From CAIZGX01 sp044239865 (lineage in GTDB: Bacteria > Bacteroidota > Bacteroidia > Flavobacteriales_D > Sanyastnellaceae), in NCBI GenBank assembly GCA_044239865.1, contig JBIIAO010000001.1:620001-684000 (forward strand): a stretch of 64,000 nucleotides of DNA, written 5' to 3'. Of the stretch, positions 8,376-16,192 are shown in pieces (the first letter of the stretch is position 1; every line of letters starts with the position of its first letter). Below the pieces are notes generated by a model that was not told the DNA's origin, searched no databases, and saw nothing but the letters and a program-made list of their open reading frames with translations. The translations under genes were made by a program, and so were the position numbers.

Positions 8376-8681
8376 TTATCCGTAAATAGAATAAATATTT
8401 AGGGCAACCCAAATTATGTTCCAGTAGGCGATTCCTTTATTCATTTTAGTTCTAAGTGGTTTCACAAATAGAATTAAAAATGCAATGGCGAGTGCACTAA
8501 TGTTTAAGAACCAAATAGCACCAGCAATATTATCGAAGGCTCCTGCTATATCGCCATGTAAGATTTTTTTCAATCCTTTACCGGCTAGAGCGAAATAAAG
8601 AATGATTTCAATGAGCTCTAAGCCAAATACAATAAGATTGGCTTGCCATGTCTTTAAAGACTTTTTTTCGGTTGTTTCCAT
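8376..8681 (-). CDS. Small membrane protein, three predicted TM segments
   Basis: 101 residues with a short charged N-terminus (METTEKKSLKTWQ) and three hydrophobic helices at about 15-35, 47-72 and 83-101, the first separated by KGLKKILHGDIAGAF. The family is not recognised. A -7-type box TATTTTTG on this strand (8745-8738) lies about 55 bp before the start. The gene ends 24 bp from a bidirectional terminator. No partner is suggested by the neighbours. Confidence 0.75.
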   Translation of the reverse strand: METTEKKSLKTWQANLIVFGLELIEIILYFALAGKGLKKILHGDIAGAFDNIAGAIWFLNISALAIAFLILFVKPLRTKMNKGIAYWNIIWVALNIYSIYG

Positions 8682-8737
8682 TTTTTGTTTGTTTTTAGTT
8701 AAGTTTTGGTGAAACTAATAAAAAAAAATCTTGAAGG

Positions 8738-8745
8738 CAAAAATA
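8738..8745 (-). promoter_or_regulatory. Bacteroidota -7 box for the small membrane protein
   Basis: TATTTTTG on the minus strand fits TAnnTTTG exactly, giving a leader of roughly 50 nt. No -33 TTTG is seen at the expected spacing, so this is a partial match. Confidence 0.4.
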
Positions 8746-8814
8746 TTTGACTGAAAAATTTTAGATCTCTCGGTCTGTTTTTTTTGTTGTTAATTGAACG
8801 TTATTGTCTAAAAC

Positions 8815-10959
8815 TCAATCCCAATACATGTGCTGGTAATCGTGCATGTCCGGTATACTCCAATCGCCGCGACCGTTGAAGAACTCGATGTCGCCATCGT
8901 CGTATAACGTAAAGATTTTGGATGATCCGTATGAGTTCAGTGTAACAACATTAGCTTTCACTGAATCCTTTCGTTCAATGTCAAAGCTGGTGTAGGTATT
9001 TCCTCGCCATCCAAACCCCACTGTCTCTTGATTGTAATTCGGGTAAATATAACCGCTATTGCTGGGGAAGTATGGGGTCAGCATTTCGTTGAATGAACCA
9101 ATACCGTGGTAATCGTCGTTATTCAATTGGAAGGAACAATAACCGCCTTGTTTCAGTTTTTTAGAAATCGTAAATCCTCGTGAAACCAAAATCGAATCAA
9201 TCTGCTTTTCATGAGAGTCATAATTGCTAATGGGTGCGGAGAATGTATATGAGATTATTCCATCGACATTCGTGGTGGTTGATGGAAGGAAGGTGTATCC
9301 GTTTTGATTGCAATATCCAACCACCTTCCAAAGTATCTCTGCGTCTTGAATAATTTTCTCTTTTGAAACGAAATTCGGAAACGCTTCTTGCAAACTGCTG
9401 TTGTGGAATTGATACATATACTTGCTTACAACGGCTGCCTTCCATGCTTTTAATTCTTCTGTCGGTGCAGCACCAATTTTTAGGACTGAAGGAGTTTCAC
9501 ATTTTCCAAATTTGTATCCCGACGAATAGAAGCAGTTCTTTATAACATTTCCCAAGGAGTCTTTTTGAATCCAGTTCCCATTCAGCATGTCGAAGGAATA
9601 ATTCTTTTCACTTTGAAGTTTTCCATTCTGATAAAAATCTCTTTCGGTTTGTTCTTTCTCGTGCAATACAAGTTCCCATTTGAATTTTCCATTTTCATAG
9701 TACTTCTCAATGTGTTGATCTGTAATTCCATCTTTGTAGGTATAGAAAGTTTGTGATTCTAACTTTCCGGGAGAGTAATAATTCGCGGTGGTTTGTTTCG
9801 TGTTTCCACTTCCAATATTTGGAGTGAGATTGATTGTTTTAACGCTTCCGTCTTCGAAATATTCAGCAGCAAGCGTGTCGTTCTTTGCGCGATAGTATGT
9901 TTTCTTCTTCAGTTGTCCGGTATTGAAATACGCAAAGTATTCTGAGATTTCAGACGGGCCGTGATAGTAAATGGTTATGTCATTCGGAATTCCATTATCG
10001 AAATTCGATTTCTCGAAGCCTCTTCCGTCGAGTAATATTTCTTTTTCATACACCACCTTTCCTAGTTCGTTGTAACGAGTAGTATGTGGAATAGGCCAGT
10101 AGTATTTTTCGTCATTGAATACTTCTGTCGTTTCAATTTTTCCGGTATTGTAGTTATAACTTACCCAAGTGCCAATACCGAAGTCGTCCTTGTAGGTCTG
10201 CACATGCGAAAGTTTTCCATCGAAAAAATAATGTCGCCATTCGCCATTTTTTCTTCCGTCGATGTATTGTCCCTTTGAAACCAACACGCCTTCTTCGTTG
10301 TAAGCTTCGTGAGGTCCGTTTAATCCAAGGTCATATTTCGCAAGTGCGTTTTTAGAATAAGAATAGGTGTTCAGCGTGTTTAGTTTTCCATTTTGAAAAT
10401 AAGTTTTAGTCACTCCTACAGGAACCGTTTGCCAACCATAGCCTTCAGAATCGATTGTGTGTTCAGGAATAACATCCGATGAAAATCCTTTCAGCTCTTC
10501 TGCGCGCAATGCAGCATACGATTGAACAGATTGCAATTTGCCGTTGGGATAGTAGTTGGAATCTTTCCAACATCGTCTTCCTTTTTTATCTAAATAATAT
10601 TTGGTTGTTCTTACTAAGTATCCTGATTCAGAATACTCTGAGTATTCTGCAATGGTACTGTCGTGCTTCACTCGTTCGAAAGAGGTTCTTGTGCGAGCCG
10701 GATTAATGTGGTTTGTTAATTCCAATTGGATGATTCCGTTTTTGAAAACGCGCTTTTCGTAAATGTCTTTGGTGTTCGACATGTATTGAATGCATGTTCC
10801 ATTCATGAGTATGTCTGGAGAGACATCCCAATACGTTGAAAAAAAATAGTTGCTTCCTTTTTTATTGTAATAATTGAAAATGCATGAAGTCTCTTGCGAT
10901 AGAACCGTTGAACTATAAAAGCTCATAAGCGCGAAGAGAAAGAAAACTATTTTATTCAT
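8815..10959 (-). CDS. Exported YwqK/MORN-like repeat protein
   Basis: About 714 residues. The start is placed at the ATG giving MNKIVFFLFALMSFYSSTVLSQ, a good signal peptide; an upstream in-frame ATG (11001) would put 14 non-signal residues in front. Most of the protein (about 60-510) is a run of antitoxin YwqK/MORN-type repeats of the form Y(Y/F)xxGKLxxxxxY: for example YYPNGKLQSVQSY, YFQNGKLNTLNTYSY, YFNTGQLKKKTYY and FYQNGKLQSEKNY. The C-terminal 200 residues are different and may be a separate domain. Such proteins are common in Bacteroidota; their role is unknown and the YwqK name does not imply toxin immunity here. Confidence 0.85.
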   Translation of the reverse strand: MNKIVFFLFALMSFYSSTVLSQETSCIFNYYNKKGSNYFFSTYWDVSPDILMNGTCIQYMSNTKDIYEKRVFKNGIIQLELTNHINPARTRTSFERVKHDSTIAEYSEYSESGYLVRTTKYYLDKKGRRCWKDSNYYPNGKLQSVQSYAALRAEELKGFSSDVIPEHTIDSEGYGWQTVPVGVTKTYFQNGKLNTLNTYSYSKNALAKYDLGLNGPHEAYNEEGVLVSKGQYIDGRKNGEWRHYFFDGKLSHVQTYKDDFGIGTWVSYNYNTGKIETTEVFNDEKYYWPIPHTTRYNELGKVVYEKEILLDGRGFEKSNFDNGIPNDITIYYHGPSEISEYFAYFNTGQLKKKTYYRAKNDTLAAEYFEDGSVKTINLTPNIGSGNTKQTTANYYSPGKLESQTFYTYKDGITDQHIEKYYENGKFKWELVLHEKEQTERDFYQNGKLQSEKNYSFDMLNGNWIQKDSLGNVIKNCFYSSGYKFGKCETPSVLKIGAAPTEELKAWKAAVVSKYMYQFHNSSLQEAFPNFVSKEKIIQDAEILWKVVGYCNQNGYTFLPSTTTNVDGIISYTFSAPISNYDSHEKQIDSILVSRGFTISKKLKQGGYCSFQLNNDDYHGIGSFNEMLTPYFPSNSGYIYPNYNQETVGFGWRGNTYTSFDIERKDSVKANVVTLNSYGSSKIFTLYDDGDIEFFNGRGDWSIPDMHDYQHMYWD

Positions 10960-11077
10960 TGGTATAAAGTTATAGAAGTCCTGCTGTACAAGCCAAATCA
11001 TTATTCGTTCATTGTGGAAACCGCATAACTAGCACATAAGGGTTCACTCAATTTCAATATAAAATTTCAGAATTCAA

Positions 11078-11109
11078 TTTGGAGTAATGACACTTATAAG
11101 TTACATTTG
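11078..11109 (+). promoter_or_regulatory. Consensus Bacteroidota promoter of the toxin-antitoxin pair
   Basis: TTTG at 11078-11081, a 20-bp spacer, and TACATTTG at 11102-11109 match the TTTG-N19-21-TAnnTTTG promoter in full. Transcription would begin near 11114-11116, only a few bases before the first codon that aligns with the toxin family. Confidence 0.7.
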
Positions 11110-11120
11110 TTATCCAGAAA

Positions 11121-11453
11121 ATTCGGGAGTTATATTTTTATGATGAAGATTTTGTAATTTTTCTTGATTCTCAATCCGATGAGATTCAGGACAAGTTCGG
11201 TAAAATCTTTCGATACATTGAGGAGATTGAGCGTATACCGATAAACTATTTTAAGAAAATACAAAACGCCAAAGGACTTTATGAGGTGAGAGTTTCTTTG
11301 GGGTCTAACACATGGAGGGTGTTTTGTTTTTTTGAAGCGAATAGATTAGTGGTTGTTCTAAATGGATATGTCAAGAAGGAGAATAAAACATCCGCCAGAG
11401 AAATAAGTAAAGCAATTCAATTAATGAAAAAATACCATGAAGAAAAAAAGTAA
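11121..11453 (+). CDS. HigB/RelE-superfamily toxin (Gp49-like) lacking a normal start codon
   Basis: The frame that ends at the TAA overlapping the antitoxin start encodes about 110 residues typical of phage-derived Gp49-like/HigB toxins: IRELYFYDEDFVIFLDSQ, then FGKIFRYIEEIERIPINYFKK, GLYEVRVSLGSNTWRVFCFF and LVVLNGYVKKENKTSAREIS (each read here as separate blocks). Such toxins are ribosome-dependent mRNA endonucleases. The frame is open back to a TAA at 11097-11099 yet has no ATG, GTG or TTG in the N-terminal part; ATT at 11121 (or ATC at 11112) is the only start-like codon at the right place. Either a rare AUU start keeps expression low, or the start codon has been lost. Toxin-first order and the 17-bp overlap with the antitoxin fit HigBA. 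Confidence 0.7.
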   Translation: MRELYFYDEDFVIFLDSQSDEIQDKFGKIFRYIEEIERIPINYFKKIQNAKGLYEVRVSLGSNTWRVFCFFEANRLVVVLNGYVKKENKTSAREISKAIQLMKKYHEEKK

Positions 11454-11745
11454 AGGTCCAAAATTAAGAAGTTGGAGTGAAGTAAAAGATGAGATTTTCG
11501 GTGTAACGGGAACCCCGCGAAGAGATGAAATAGAGAGAGAGTCTGCCGCATTCGTGATCGGAATGCAATTGCGCGCACTTAGAGAAGAAGCAAATCTCAC
11601 GCAAGAGCAGTTCGCGCAAAAGGTGAATAAGAAACGCAGTTATATTTCTCGAATTGAAAACGATGGGGGCAATATGACGTTGAAGACGCTCTTGGAATTA
11701 TTTGAAGTGGGATTCGGGAAAAAGGTAACCATCGAAATTAAATAG
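11437..11745 (+). CDS. XRE-family antitoxin (HigA-like)
   Basis: 102 residues. The C-terminal half is a helix-turn-helix of the Xre/Cro type: ALREEANLTQEQFAQKVN, then KKRSYISRIENDGGNMTLKTL (residues about 45-85). The N-terminal 40 residues (KSKGPKLRSWSEVKDEIFG) are basic and probably bind the toxin. It overlaps the toxin frame by 17 bp, so the two are translated from one message. As in other HigBA systems it would neutralise the toxin and repress the common promoter. Four bases separate its stop from the next gene. Confidence 0.88.
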   Translation: MKKKSKGPKLRSWSEVKDEIFGVTGTPRRDEIERESAAFVIGMQLRALREEANLTQEQFAQKVNKKRSYISRIENDGGNMTLKTLLELFEVGFGKKVTIEIK

Positions 11746-11748
11746 TCA

Positions 11749-12066
11749 ATGGGTGCACTTCCATTATTCATCGTGGGATTTGTCTTTTCATTAGCAGCCT
11801 TCATCACACTCAAATTTCCACCTAAGAAAATCAATAGCATTTACGGCTATCGAACTTCGCGCAGCATGAAGAACCAAGAGAATTGGGATTTTGCCCAACG
11901 ATTTTCTTCTCAGCTCATGTTGAAACAAGGATTAATCATGCTACTGCTGGCTTTTATCCTGGCGGTATTGCCGATCCCGATTGAAGTTGCTACACTCATT
12001 TCGCTCTTGTTGCTTTTGACGAGCGTTATAAACCTTTTCGTTCAAACCGAAAAAAGATTGAAATAA
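11749..12066 (+). CDS. SdpI-family membrane protein
   Basis: 105 residues with an N-terminal hydrophobic helix (residues 2-21), a loop INSIYGYRTSRSMKNQENWDFAQ, and two further hydrophobic segments (about 62-95). The loop NxxYGYRTxxSMKNxxxWxxAQ is the signature of the SdpI/YhfL family, named after the Bacillus immunity protein against the SdpC toxin; most family members have no known toxin partner. It starts 3 bp behind the antitoxin, so it is likely on the same message. A link to toxin resistance is inference only. Confidence 0.85.
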   Translation: MGALPLFIVGFVFSLAAFITLKFPPKKINSIYGYRTSRSMKNQENWDFAQRFSSQLMLKQGLIMLLLAFILAVLPIPIEVATLISLLLLLTSVINLFVQTEKRLK

Positions 12067-12092
12067 AAAAGGCCGACAAATGCCGGCCTTTT
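12067..12092. terminator. Bidirectional terminator
   Basis: AAAAGGCCG and CGGCCTTTT form a 9-bp stem around an 8-nt loop. It lies between the convergent SdpI-like gene and katG and has A/T tails suitable for both directions. Confidence 0.88.
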
Positions 12093-12109
12093 CAAAACGA
12101 TTAACTTTT

Positions 12110-14371
12110 TTATTTCACATCGAAGCGATCTAAGTTCATCACTTTGGTCCAAGCTTTTGCAAAGTCCAAAACGAATTTCTCTTTCGCATCGTTACTTGCG
12201 TAGACTTCAGCCACCGCGCGTAATTCAGAATTCGAGCCGAAGATTAAATCAGCACGTGTTGCCATGTAATTAACATCACCTGTCTTGCGGTCTCTTCCTT
12301 CAAACAATTCATCATCGGCATTCACAGCGGTCCAGATCACATTCATGTCTAACAACTGAACGAAGAAGTCATTCGAAAGCTGATCTTTCTTTGTAACGAA
12401 AATACCGTTTTTCGAATTGTCGAAGTTCGCGTTTAATGAACGCATACCTCCAACAAGCACAGTCATCTCTGGCGCTGAAAGGGTTAGTAATTGCGCTTTG
12501 TCGACAAGCAAAGCCTCAGTTGGAACAGTATACTTTGTTTTCAAGTAGTTTCTGAATCCATCTGCCATTGGCTCAAGCACTGCAAAAGATGTAGCATCTG
12601 TTTGCTCTTGCGTTGCATCCATTCTTCCAGCTGTGAAAGGAATGGTGATAGTCATGCCAGCGTTTTTTGCAGCTTCTTCAATCGCAATGTTTCCCGCAAG
12701 AACAATTAAGTCAGCCATTGAAACCTTCTTTCCATCCTTGGTCTTGTTGTTGAATTCCTTTTGAATCTTTTCATAAGCATCAAGAACTTTAGCCAATTGT
12801 TTTGGATTGTTTACTTCCCAATATCTCTGTGGAGCAAGGCGAATGCGCGCTCCGTTGGCTCCGCCGCGACGGTCTGAATTTCTATATGTCGAAGCAGATG
12901 CCCAAGCAGTGGTTACCATTTCGCTGATTGAAATTCCAGAAGAAAGCAATTGTGTTTTTAAAACAGCAATGTCAGCATTGTTAATTGTAGGATGATTCAA
13001 AGCAGGAATCGGATCTTGCCAAACCAAATTCTCCTTTGGGATTTCAGGTCCGAGGTATGTGCTTTTTGGTCCCATGTCGCGATGCGTAAGCTTGAACCAA
13101 GCGCGAGCAAATGCGTCAGCGAACTCTTCAGGATGTTCTAGGAATCTTCGAGAGATTTTCTCATACGCAGGATCAACGCGTAATGCGATGTCGGTGGTAA
13201 GCATACCTGCCATATGTTTTTTATTTGGATCGAAGGCATCTGGAACGTTAGCCACACCGTTTTTTGGAGTCCATTGTTTTGCACCAGCTGGGCTAGTCGT
13301 CAATTCCCATTCGTTGTTGAAAAGCGTAGTGAAGTACCTGTTGCTCCATTGCGTTGGTGTTGAATTCCAAATCACTTCAAGTCCAGATGTAATCGCATCT
13401 TTCCCTTTTCCTGAATTGAAATCACTTTTCCAACCTAAACCTTGCTCTTCAATTCCAGCGCCTTCAGGAGCTTCTCCAACATGCGTTGCGCTTCCAGCAC
13501 CGTGCGTCTTTCCGAAGGTGTGTCCACCGGCGATAAGCGCAACGGTTTCTTCATCATTCATTCCCATGCGACCAAATGTTTCGCGAATGTCTTTCGCAGA
13601 AGCAAGTGGATCTGGATTTCCATTAGGTCCTTCCGGATTCACATAGATTAACCCCATTTGAACAGCGGCTAACGGTTTTTCAAGTTGTCTTCCTTCAGTA
13701 TAACGTTTGTCGTCGAGCCATTTCGTTTCAGGTCCCCAGTATACGTATTGTTCTGGCTCCCAAACGTCAACGCGTCCCCCACCAAATCCGAATGTCTTGA
13801 ACCCCATGTTCTCAAGAGCAACATTGCCCGTAAGAATCATTAAATCGGCCCAAGAAATTTGATTGCCATATTTCTGTTTGATCGGCCAAAGAAGTCTGCG
13901 TGCTTTATCCAAGTTCGCGTTATCCGGCCAGCTGTTTTGTGGTGCGAAACGTTCCATGCCAGAGCGCGTACCTCCGCGTCCGTCGCCTGTTCTGTATGTT
14001 CCTGCGCTGTGCCATGCCATGCGGACAAAGAACGGTCCGTAGTTACCGAAGTCTGCCGGCCACCAATCTTGACTGTTTGTAAGAAGAGCGTTGATGTCTT
14101 TTTTTAACGCGAAATAATCCAACGTTGTGAATGCTTTTTCATAGGTGAATTGTGCATCCATGGGATTGGAAAGACTTGAGTTCTGGCGAAGAACTTCTAG
14201 ATTTAAAGCGTTTGGCCACCAATCTCTGTTGTTTTGTCCGCTTCCAATCACTTCTGTTTTTTGAGGTGATGCTGAAGGGTGAAATGGACATTGTCCCTGC
14301 ATGGCTTCATGCGGTTGCGCAGAAGCATTTACTGCCGCAACAAGCCCTGTAATTACTAGGATTTTTTTCAT
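12110..14371 (-). CDS. katG: Catalase-peroxidase with signal peptide
   Basis: A 753-residue bifunctional heme enzyme that destroys hydrogen peroxide. Unlike most cytosolic KatGs it begins with a signal peptide (MKKILVITGLVAAVNASAQ), so it is probably periplasmic. The family CPFHP motif follows. Distal heme residues Arg117, Trp120 and His121 are in FVRMAWHSAGTYR; the Met-Tyr-Trp adduct partners are Tyr243 (MGLIYVNPEGPNG) and Met269 (RMGMND); the proximal heme ligand is His284 in AGGHTFGKTHGAG. The C-terminal non-heme repeat domain is complete (VTTAWASASTYRNSDRRGG). Length is normal for the family plus the leader. A TACATTTG box lies about 35 bp upstream. Confidence 0.96.
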   Translation of the reverse strand: MKKILVITGLVAAVNASAQPHEAMQGQCPFHPSASPQKTEVIGSGQNNRDWWPNALNLEVLRQNSSLSNPMDAQFTYEKAFTTLDYFALKKDINALLTNSQDWWPADFGNYGPFFVRMAWHSAGTYRTGDGRGGTRSGMERFAPQNSWPDNANLDKARRLLWPIKQKYGNQISWADLMILTGNVALENMGFKTFGFGGGRVDVWEPEQYVYWGPETKWLDDKRYTEGRQLEKPLAAVQMGLIYVNPEGPNGNPDPLASAKDIRETFGRMGMNDEETVALIAGGHTFGKTHGAGSATHVGEAPEGAGIEEQGLGWKSDFNSGKGKDAITSGLEVIWNSTPTQWSNRYFTTLFNNEWELTTSPAGAKQWTPKNGVANVPDAFDPNKKHMAGMLTTDIALRVDPAYEKISRRFLEHPEEFADAFARAWFKLTHRDMGPKSTYLGPEIPKENLVWQDPIPALNHPTINNADIAVLKTQLLSSGISISEMVTTAWASASTYRNSDRRGGANGARIRLAPQRYWEVNNPKQLAKVLDAYEKIQKEFNNKTKDGKKVSMADLIVLAGNIAIEEAAKNAGMTITIPFTAGRMDATQEQTDATSFAVLEPMADGFRNYLKTKYTVPTEALLVDKAQLLTLSAPEMTVLVGGMRSLNANFDNSKNGIFVTKKDQLSNDFFVQLLDMNVIWTAVNADDELFEGRDRKTGDVNYMATRADLIFGSNSELRAVAEVYASNDAKEKFVLDFAKAWTKVMNLDRFDVK

Positions 14372-14406
14372 TGAAAACTGTTTAAGTTATTTCTAGTTTG
14401 AGGATC

Positions 14407-14414
14407 CAAATGTA
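14407..14414 (-). promoter_or_regulatory. Bacteroidota -7 box for katG
   Basis: TACATTTG on the minus strand fits TAnnTTTG exactly, giving a leader of about 30 nt before the katG ATG. The -33 region shows only TCTG near the expected place. No clear OxyR or PerR palindrome is seen. Confidence 0.55.
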
Positions 14415-14492
14415 GATGCTAACTTAGAATACAGATTATCAATAGTTTTTATGTAATTATAGTTTTTGTTTATACCTTTTTTTAGTAGGTAT

Positions 14493-15479
14493 TTAGTTGC
14501 CGCCGTGTTGGTAACATCTGCCGTTTTCACTAAGCGTCATGCGTCTGCAGCGGTCACCAGCTTTAGTGGTGCCTGAACATTGAACGGAAGTACTGGACTT
14601 ATTCGAAGAACCAGAACCGCCATTTGTCTTGGACGCTTGCCAGTTCCAGCAAGTTTTACAAACTTCTTTTTCAAGTTTCGTTTCTTGATCATCTGGCAAT
14701 GCTGGAAAAAAATCAATTCCAGTTTGTTTTTCAACGTCATCAATACTAACAGCAAACGTATTCAGCGTTGCGCTTGAAGATGCGTTCGGAAGAACAAAAC
14801 CAATCGCATGAATTTCTGGTTGTGTATAGTCTAAAATAACTTTGTAATAATAGTTCGGGATAGACACGCCATTGCTGCCAATTGTGGGAAGTCCCTTAGA
14901 GAGGAGAGGTCCTGTTACAATGTAAATAGCTTTATTGTCGATGGCCCATGAGCGCATCAATTCTTCCAATCTTTTCCAAACACCGCGATTGAATCCGGGC
15001 AGTTGTGGGCTCATGTTACTGAAATAGAAACTTTCTTTCATGGTCAGAGCAGACCAACCCATATCTGCAGCAGGAGCCAAATGGCCTTTGTCATATCCAG
15101 ATTTTAAGTAGTCACTGTTTTCGGCAGTTCCAGTTGACACGAATGGATCAACAAGAAACTTGTCGGTACGCTCAAAAAGACTGTTCGTTTCTTCCTTCGT
15201 CAACTCATAAGCAATCCACTTCGCTTGCTCATGTTCTTCAGAATACACGAAAGAGTAACCAGTGTGTGATATTATTTTTTCGTTGGGAAGTAAAGCGGGG
15301 TATTCGAGATGGGTGATGTTTTCTGTTGGAACAATTTCTTGCTTTTGCTCTTCTTGTTTCGATTCTGTGTTTGAAAGAGCTGGTTCACTGCTCGATTGAA
15401 ACGCATAAACAATCACAACGACCAAGCAGAGTATGGATATTAAGATTAAAATTCTTCTAGATTGATTTGGACTGCTCAT
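14493..15479 (-). CDS. Membrane-anchored or exported DNA/RNA non-specific endonuclease (NUC family)
   Basis: 328 residues. An N-terminal hydrophobic segment (ILILISILCLVVVIVYAF, about residues 10-27) is followed by a polar linker, then the beta-beta-alpha metal nuclease domain (about 60-270). The active-site motif is YDKGHLAPAADMGW, matching DRGHxxP of the Serratia/NucA family with Lys for Arg, and the Asn-containing helix FNRGVWKRLEELMR follows. After a Ser/Gly-rich linker the last 30 residues form a small domain with three Cys and one His: VQCSGTTKAGDRCRRM and GRCYQHGG, which looks like a zinc knuckle. It cuts both DNA and RNA outside the cytoplasm, probably for nutrient scavenging. No immunity protein is adjacent. 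Confidence 0.88.
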   Translation of the reverse strand: MSSPNQSRRILILISILCLVVVIVYAFQSSSEPALSNTESKQEEQKQEIVPTENITHLEYPALLPNEKIISHTGYSFVYSEEHEQAKWIAYELTKEETNSLFERTDKFLVDPFVSTGTAENSDYLKSGYDKGHLAPAADMGWSALTMKESFYFSNMSPQLPGFNRGVWKRLEELMRSWAIDNKAIYIVTGPLLSKGLPTIGSNGVSIPNYYYKVILDYTQPEIHAIGFVLPNASSSATLNTFAVSIDDVEKQTGIDFFPALPDDQETKLEKEVCKTCWNWQASKTNGGSGSSNKSSTSVQCSGTTKAGDRCRRMTLSENGRCYQHGGN

Positions 15480-15489
15480 ATTAATTTTA

Positions 15490-16110
15490 TTATTCGTTTA
15501 ATCCTTTGCCATTGAAGATGGCTTCCATGTTTTTTTCAATACGAGATAGGCGAGTAGCAGATTGTTTGGCTTGACTGAAATGTAAGAGGTAGCCGCGTTG
15601 TCTGCCTGGAGTGAGCTTTTCAAAAGCTGTTTTAAGTTCAGGTAATTCTTTGAATTTGGTATTCAATTCTTCAGGCATGGTATAGTCTGAAGTTTTTTTT
15701 GCTTCAATTTTAGCTCCTGACTTTTCAATTTCGATTGCCTCGAAAATATAACTGAGTATGTTTCTTTTCAGTTTGAGAATCTCTTTGGTATTTGTAAATC
15801 GAAGTTGTCTTCCTGTATTGGAGTTTTCAGTTGGCTGAACCAAAATGTTATCAGTATCACTAAGCAAAGCTCCCTTGAAAAACATAATACTCGAATATTC
15901 TTTGAAACTGCCCAACATGAAAATGTTTTTCTTCTTGAAGGTATATGCAGGAAATCCCCATTTAACTTCTTCTTCTAATCCCGACTCTAACGCTATTCCT
16001 CTAAGCGCTTTCATTTCTGAATTGCGAATAATGATTCGACATTGCGGGGTGCCGACGAGCTTGCATCTTCCGCAGCCTTCGGCGAGAATGGTGTTTACTT
16101 GAGGGTTCAT
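15490..16110 (-). CDS. YdeI/OmpD-associated family protein (DUF1801)
   Basis: 206 residues. The N-terminus carries the Cys motif EGCGRCKLVGTPQCR that is common in YdeI-type proteins, then a DUF1801 domain (EEVKWGFPAYTFKKKNIFML, 20 residues, and FKEYSSIMFFKGALL) and the C-terminal OmdA-like helical region (PEELNTKFKELPELKTAFEK, then TPGRQRGYLLHFSQAKQSATRLSRI split by RGY). The biochemical role of the family is unsettled. It stops 10 bp after the nuclease gene begins. The first hairpin of a repeat array ends directly at its ATG, so translation may be affected by that structure. Confidence 0.85.
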   Translation of the reverse strand: MNPQVNTILAEGCGRCKLVGTPQCRIIIRNSEMKALRGIALESGLEEEVKWGFPAYTFKKKNIFMLGSFKEYSSIMFFKGALLSDTDNILVQPTENSNTGRQLRFTNTKEILKLKRNILSYIFEAIEIEKSGAKIEAKKTSDYTMPEELNTKFKELPELKTAFEKLTPGRQRGYLLHFSQAKQSATRLSRIEKNMEAIFNGKGLNE

Positions 16111-16181
16111 GTATCAAAGATACGAATGTGCTTTGCACGAATGTCTTTTAGACGAATGTTCTTCGAACGAATGCCTTTGGC
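16111..16181. repeat. Tandem mini-hairpin array A (five units, GAAT linker)
   Basis: Read on the plus strand: GTATC-aaa-GATAC (16111-16123), GTGC-ttt-GCAC (16128-16138), GTCT-ttt-AGAC (16143-16153), GTTC-ttc-GAAC (16158-16168) and GCC-ttt-GGC (16173-16181), each separated by exactly GAAT. The last four units have a 15-bp period. Every stem is different but perfectly self-complementary, so stems covary while linker and loop size stay fixed. The array fills the gap between the DUF2490 gene stop and the YdeI-like gene start, both on the minus strand. Function unknown; similar arrays lie at 39157-39256 and 51006-51215. Confidence 0.9.
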
Positions 16182-16192
16182 GATTGAGCTAA

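Noticed and set aside
11078..12066. Prophage or mobile island around the toxin-antitoxin pair
   Set aside because: No integrase, phage structural gene, direct repeats or change in base composition is visible.
13059..13646. Long open frame (195 codons) antisense to katG
   Set aside because: It mirrors the codon pattern of katG, has no recognisable domain or leader, and lies wholly inside a gene with intact catalytic motifs.
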